Shown: piece after piece, positions 58,323-64,000 of the stretch
Numbering within the stretch: position 1 is the first letter of the stretch
Layout: the number at the start of each line of letters is the position of its first letter
Origin: Mermis nigrescens
Taxonomy: Eukaryota; Nematoda; Enoplea; Mermithida; Mermithidae
DNA: 64,000 nt
Assembly: GCA_036768485.1 (NCBI GenBank)
Contig: JAVLUZ010000228.1
Location: forward strand, 2,085,434-2,149,433
Direction: 5' to 3'
Program-made: the position numbers and the translations under genes
Notes under the pieces: generated by a model
Database searches by the model: none
Told to the model about the DNA's origin: nothing
The model's input: only the letters and a program-made list of their open reading frames with translations

Positions 58323-58779
58323 ATATTGGAATGAGGCCCTTTTACGGGCCACCTGTATATGTTCACGCTTTATTTATTAATTGTTCTTTTACTAAATAAC
58401 GTTAGTGTTAAAGTACTAATTCTGTAAATAGCAGGAGAAATAGGCAATGGCTACTTACATTGAAGATAAAGAGCAATTATTGAAAAACAAACAAATAGCA
58501 CTGTAGAATGGTGACTAAGCGGATTTCGCTTGCTTCACGTCATTGATCAATAATAAGTTGCTACACGTGCCGATAATAAGCTCAGTGTGAAAGGAACGAT
58601 TTCAAGTAAGGTTATGGCCGAAAATCCGAGATAATCCAGAACTAGCAAGTCCGACATTGAGAGCGTTAAACTGAAAAAGTATAAGCTCGGAGCTTTTGAC
58701 ACGGATAAATGGTCAAAAGCATTCATATAAGCGAATTTTCATCAGTCATCCTTTCAGTTTTTGATACATTTTAAGTGAT

Positions 58780-59232
58780 CTAGTATGCAATTTGACCTCT
58801 TCAGCGTTTTTGCCGATCCATATAAGCTACGGTAACCAAGCTTTTACAAGGAGATTAATATACAAGCCTATTAAGCTAATCTGGCAAAATTGATTAACTT
58901 GGCGGTGTGAACTTACTGCTTTACACTGCACAGTTTACAACGTACTAATGGCATCTAAAAATTGTAAACGATTTGGTCGGGTTTCAAACAAAAGCAGTTT
59001 TTGTAACTCGATCAACATCATAGACTAAAAAAGTAAGTTAAAAGGAAGTTCAAAGTAAAGTAAAGTAAGTTTTTTTTTTCAATTTTTTTCTTTTAAAGTA
59101 GTAAGTTTACAGCGTAAGTTAGTCAATTTTGCCAGATTAGCTACGATAGGCTAATAGCCATTCTCCTTGTAAAGTTCGATTACTGTAGCTTATATTTCGG
59201 CTAAAAACCGCTGGGGTAAATTGTATGCTAGA
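58780..59232. mobile_element. Foldback relative of MITE family E
   Basis: Inverted arms of about 140 bp: 58780-58920 (CTAGTATGCAATTTGACC, ATATAAGCTACGGTAACC, TTTTACAAGGAGA, TAATCTGGCAAAATTGA) pair with 59100-59232. The termini ATTTACCCCAGCGG and GTTACTGCAGCTTAT-like text relate it to 18661-18876. Non-coding. Confidence 0.75.
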
Positions 59233-60074
59233 TTCCGTTTTAATTCTATCAGTTCTGTTAAATTTTATAATATTGGTCATTCTCTTATTAATTGTTAATC
59301 ATAATTTATAAATTTTTTCAACGGACGTATGAGGTTGAAAGAACTGTCCTTGCCTTAGATCAAATCTAGGGATGCATTTTTTAAACATGGAAATGTTGGA
59401 ATAAGTTATTTAGATGCCCGATTTTCAATAAAGCTCGAAGGTTTTTAGAAAAAAGTTATAAGCATTGAACACAATTTTCAAAGCTTTTTTGACTTTTTTG
59501 CAATCTTTCAACTTAATAAAATTTGAAGCATATTAGATGACTGACACTGAAGAAAGTTTTTAGTCTCTTCAATTCTTCAATTCATTAATCTACAAAGCTA
59601 AACAACTTTTAAATTTACGTCATACGAAGCCAGCATGTCGTACTGCGTGTATCCGAGCGTCTTGAAATACACGTTAATTCGAAGACATACTTCGAACTAT
59701 AGGAAACAAATTTAATAAATAAGGATACTTAGTAGGATGATTGGATGAGGAAATAAATATGAAACTAAAATTATGAAAATATGTAATATAAATAATCAAA
59801 GAAATAAATGATAAAAACAATTCAAAAGTAATTAAAGTTAATTGCGCTTGCTATTTGTTTTGAATCAAAATAGCTTTTCTGACGGGAAACATAAAACTCA
59901 ATAAAAATGTATATATTTATATGGCTAATAACTTAAAAATATTCCATACGATTGGGATTGCATGTTTTAATATAAAGCAATACGAGCTTACTCGTCGGTT
60001 GTGGCATTGCCCTGAATGCGCGGAAAAAATTTATTAGACAATAATCCGACATACGCAGCATATCAGCTATAGGG
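59233..60074. other. AT-rich, no gene seen
   Basis: No coding frame or repeat recognised. Confidence 0.5.
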
Positions 60075-60430
60075 AGGGAGATTCTTGACTTTTCTGGGCC
60101 CCGAGATTCATGAATGCGTGTCAAAAACATCGTTTTTCGGCATTTCTCACGATGCTCTATCTTCCTAGAGCATATAAGCAGGAACAATTTGAAAAAATCA
60201 AAAAAAATCGGACAGATTGAACAAAATATAATTTAAAAAATGAGTACATGGCGCGAAGCGCCGAAAATTCGACACTTTAAGCTAAAAGCGTTAAACATCA
60301 CTTTTTTACAAATTTTCTGGAAAAATGTGATAAACCGCGAATTTAGGGGAAAGTTATAAAAATTTATGAAGGGGATAGAAAACTCTTCTGAAGAGGGTGA
60401 TTGAAAATTCCAAATTCCCCTAAGACCATA
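60075..60430. repeat. Degenerate family C repeat
   Basis: Has GGGAGATTCTTGAC, GTGTCAAAAACATCGTTTTTCG, the TGGCGCGAAGCGCCG palindrome at 60249 and AGCTAAAAGCG, in the order seen in other family C copies. Confidence 0.5.
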
Positions 60431-63400
60431 TATGATAATAATACAAAATTCGAGCAATATACTATACCTGGCTCGTCTTCGACTTTTTCAAATTCGAAAA
60501 CGACAAGATAGGATTATAGCTGACTGTCTACAACATCGAGCAACAGCCAACTTCTTTGCATGCTTCGCTTGAAAATTTGAAAGTTGAGTTACAGATTAAA
60601 AATAAATTTGAATTCTAAGCTTATAAGCTCTTTATAGTTGTAAGAAAAATGCAGACGTTTTGTAAATTTTTTAGAAATTGTCATTTTCTCAATTAAGATT
60701 AATTTATTATTTTAAAGAGATGCATCTTTAAATAGAGAAAATTTCACCAAAATTGTGTAATTAAACAAGTCATTATTTCAGAATTTTAATTTATTTAAGT
60801 GATATCGAAGCTCTCGTTTTCTTGCAACAAACATATATAATAATGTTTTTAACTTGTAAAACTCAGAAGATTGAATAAGTGATCCATCTTTTCGATGCTT
60901 AGAATCGACGGTCTAATTTTCACATAATTTTTACATTCCGTTGTTTTTAATTCTATTTCACTTCCATTTTTTACCTGACGGAGGAGGACAATAGCACGAA
61001 TTCCTTCCGACGGTAAAATTACCAAGTTTCCTAGCTTCCGTAACACATGGTTCTTAAAATAGCCATATATGACAACCGAACTTAATAATCCTATTTATAT
61101 TGCTACTTATATCTATTTGCAAAAAATTACGATATGGGATATTATTTTAAAATTGGATGACAGATTTAAATGAAAATAACTCGTAAAAGACTTTCGCAGC
61201 TTAATTAAAGTAATTGACCAACAAATACATAATTGGAAGCGGATCAATTACATTTCAATATTTTTTTCCATCTAAACTGCCTTATTTTTCACTATAAGTA
61301 ATCACACTATACTAAAATTTCAATAAAATAAAAGATTAGACCGGAAATAAACCAAATATAATGATAATAAAAAAAATTAAGTCAAAATCAAAGATACAAT
61401 TATTGCAAAAAAACATTCTAAAGATTCCAACTGAAAGCTGTAATTATTGTGGAGGGTAAATGTATGCAATCACTGTATATGTCGTTAAACTTATTAAGTA
61501 ATTTTTCAAGTAATCCGTTTAGACTGTAATAAGGCTGAAACATTTTCAAATTGCTTATAAGAATGAGTTATAAGTAAATAAGATAATAAAGGAAGTCATC
61601 GATACAGTAAGAGAAAAAGAAAGGAAGGCAAAGAAAAACAAAAAAGTATAACATTTTAATAATAAACTAGATTTAGTAAATGAATTAAAAAGAAAAAGCA
61701 AATAGTAAAATATTAAAAAGAAAAAGTTAAAAGAGAAGCATGCTAATAGCATAAAGGAAACAAAATGACGCGAGAAATAGCCCAAATGTACCGAAAAAAC
61801 AATAAGGCGTATAATAATAAAATTCCATTTATAATTTGTAAATACTATCAATAAAAATATTTTATTACCGCTATCATAGAGGCAGTAGTATTTATCACTC
61901 GATAGAGGCAAAGAAGGGATCGCCGCATCCACAGCGTTCAAAGGATTACATCTTGCTGGCAAAGTCCGAAAGCAACCCTAAATTGAAGCATATCTTATAG
62001 CCCGCTGATACCATAAGAGAGAAGTAAAACCCGTATCACATCCACTTAAGAAAGGAATCGTATTTGTTGCATACCTCTACTATATTTCCATCATCTCCAT
62101 CCCTTTGTGTCAAAAAAATAAAAAAAGATTTAAAAGACAGTCAAGCAAAGAAGTTGGGCGAGAAAATTCAAGGATTCTAGGTATTTAACCTATAAAATCC
62201 TACGACTACATAGTTTATGATTTAATTTATCTCCGGAACGAAAGTGCATGAGCCATAAAATAGATTTTGTAATTCGACAATTTAGCGTTAATTTTCGATT
62301 TTTTTCTAAATTTTGATTTTAAATAAATCTTTGTAGTATCTAAGTATTAATTCTCATCACTTCACTTGTTTACAGCTGATCTGATTACTTTTAAAACATA
62401 ATTGATTAACTGATGGCGTGAGAAACATAATGATTAGCGATTTTTACTTCAATTGTGTAGTCCTGCGGAGCGATCTGTCAAGCAATCGCTATAGGGGTAT
62501 GGCATAAGGTTTTGTTCTTCCTGCAAAATAACAAAGAATTTATATTGAAACATATCTTATAGAGATCAAGTTGAATTTTAAAGGTTTTAGCGTAGTTTTG
62601 ATTTTTTTGATAGAGATCAAGTTGAATTTAAAGGTTTTAGCGTAGTTTTGATTTTTTTGAATGATAATGCTAATTATTTTAATTCGATTTTTTTTAAATA
62701 GTCTTTCGGCTAGCATTTTATTTTAGTTTTATATACATTTTAATGATTCATTGAGACGAAAGTAAAATATTGGAAAGTTTTTCTCGGCCAAAAACACTCA
62801 ATAGAAACAATAATATAAGCAAAAGTAAAAAAAATCAATAAAGATGAATCGAGGTTTAATTCGGATAAATAAATTCAGATACGTAAGTCAGTAAAATGTC
62901 GCCTCTGAGCCCCGTGGTAACTTTTAATGCTTGAGAATCAGGAAAAATCGTGGCGTTTGGCTCGTGAATCAAGAATAAGAACCCTGGCGTAATCGATGTC
63001 GATATAAATTCGAAAAATATCCAATTTAAGCGACAGAGCCAATCCTAGAAAAGTTCACCATCATAATAAAACAATGAAAACAAAACGAGCAATAAACCTG
63101 GCAAAAAAATTAAATCGGATTAAACGAAAAAAACATTTATTTCATATCTATGGCAAAAAATTTACAAATAATAAAGAGTATGTTTGTTTTTATTCAAACA
63201 TAGATAATCATCAGGAAGATATCTCCTGACGAGATAAACTATGCATTATAACCGTTAAACTTCATCGAGTTAAGAATTATTTTGCATTCAAATGAGAAAA
63301 CAAAACCTTTACCGCAATCAGTACCCGCTTTTCTAATAATTTTTCTTGGTAATTGCGTATTGAATGTGTAGCAGTTGCCAACCGATGGGTAAAAGTTCCG

Positions 63401-63600
63401 TTCATATTCGCTAAAAAACGTTTGGAATAAATTAGCATCTCTAATACAATTTAGCTTCTAAAATTGAGGGACTGGTCTTAAAATTCTGGCAAAATCTTTT
63501 TCTCCGGAGATTAATCAATAAGTTTTTCAATTCCAACAATAATTAAAAGATCGAAAGAAAGCAAAATAGAAGAGAACATTTCGGAAATAAAATGATTTAG
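60431..63600. other. AT-rich DNA, no gene supported
   Basis: A 135-codon minus-strand frame (61555-61962) is hydrophobic and Phe/Leu/Ser-rich because the strand is A-rich; no domain or splice context. A 51-bp tandem duplication lies at 62559-62660. Nothing else stands out. Confidence 0.5.
62559..62660. repeat. 51-bp tandem duplication
   Basis: Two adjacent copies starting ATAGAGATCAAGTTGAATTT and ending GTTTTGATTTTTTTG, differing by one T, so a recent event. Confidence 0.95.
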
Positions 63601-63604
63601 GATC

Positions 63605-63870
63605 GCAAACGGATATGGGGGCCTGAGAGTTCATGGCTCCTTTGGAACTCAAAAATCGACAAAATTAGATAGAATCAAACAGTGAATTTCCGATATTTTT
63701 CGATTTTCTTTTTTTGCGATTTTTCGAAACCAACGGACATAGCAAGATAAAAAACGTCGAAAAATTGTGTTTTTTGCTTCAAGCATTTTTTGACACTTTC
63801 ACCTTTTAAAAAAAAGTTTGGGACTCTCATAATCCAGGCTGCTTGGTCACTGTCTATGTATGTGCCCAAA
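63605..63870. repeat. Diverged MITE related to family A
   Basis: GGATATGGGGGCCTGAGAG left part, TTTTTTGCGATTTTTCGAAACCAACGGACATAGC, AACGTCGAAAAATTGTGTTTT, and CACTGTCTATGTATGTGCCC at the right, the block order of reverse family A. Confidence 0.45.
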
Positions 63871-64000
63871 AATAATACCTGAATTCCAAGTGCCGTGCCA
63901 TTGTACGTTGAATAGCTTAGAAAAATTTGGCAGCAGATAGCTTAAATTCGATAGAAATTCCCAGCTCTCAGATTTTGCTAGGTACAACAATTCTTCTTGT

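Noticed and set aside
61555..61962. 135-codon hydrophobic minus-strand frame
   Set aside because: Phe/Leu/Ser bias follows from A-rich plus strand; no supporting features.

Overview
The window is eukaryotic nuclear DNA, most likely from an invertebrate animal. It is AT-rich, its genes are sparse and split by introns, with good GT..AG junctions that keep frame. Most of the sequence is repeats: short inverted-repeat transposons, microsatellites and minisatellites. A DB-module secreted protein, a family best known from nematodes and also found in other ecdysozoans, together with a FMRFamide-receptor-like GPCR, points to an ecdysozoan. I cannot name a species. No bacterial-style operon, rRNA, tRNA or CRISPR array was seen.

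Layout. 1-700: first coding exon of a PLPBP/YggS pyridoxal-phosphate homeostasis gene (minus strand), running off the left edge. 700-15,000: a dense transposon graveyard. It holds two decayed hAT transposases, a MULE-like foldback element, several hAT-type MITEs nested inside one another with recognisable target-site duplications (TSDs), a 20-bp minisatellite, a broken CR1/Jockey-type LINE flanked on both sides by (ATT)n, and a Harbinger transposase fragment lodged in that LINE. 17,500-19,700: a two-exon gene (minus strand) for a secreted cysteine-rich DB-module protein. 19,700-34,800: mostly AT-rich DNA with a few MITEs, one short exon-like ORF with a strong splice donor at 27,741, and GC-richer non-repetitive stretches that may be regulatory. 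34,839-49,805: a class A GPCR gene (plus strand) of four exons. The phases of all three introns agree and the exons join to a 501-residue seven-transmembrane protein. Its introns (2.1, 6.8 and 4.6 kb) carry related minisatellites in both orientations, a degenerate tandem array of about 150-bp units, and MITEs. 50,000-59,300: further MITEs, a 1.3-kb hAT-type element with a perfect 8-bp TSD, two exon-like pieces of an unidentified gene that run into a MITE, a (CA)n tract, a foldback element built of GGCCAG-containing units, and a decayed coding fragment. 59,300-64,000: AT-rich DNA with little recognisable.

Main points of interest. Every exon of the GPCR gene lies close to a copy of the same roughly 155-bp MITE family, and the splice donor of intron 1 sits at the edge of one copy. 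The MULE-like insertion at 5,830-7,083 has a paralogous empty site elsewhere in the window. The large GPCR introns hold homologous minisatellites in opposite orientation that could fold on each other in the pre-mRNA. I found no convincing new biochemical system. The novelty is in transposon architecture and its effect on gene structure.
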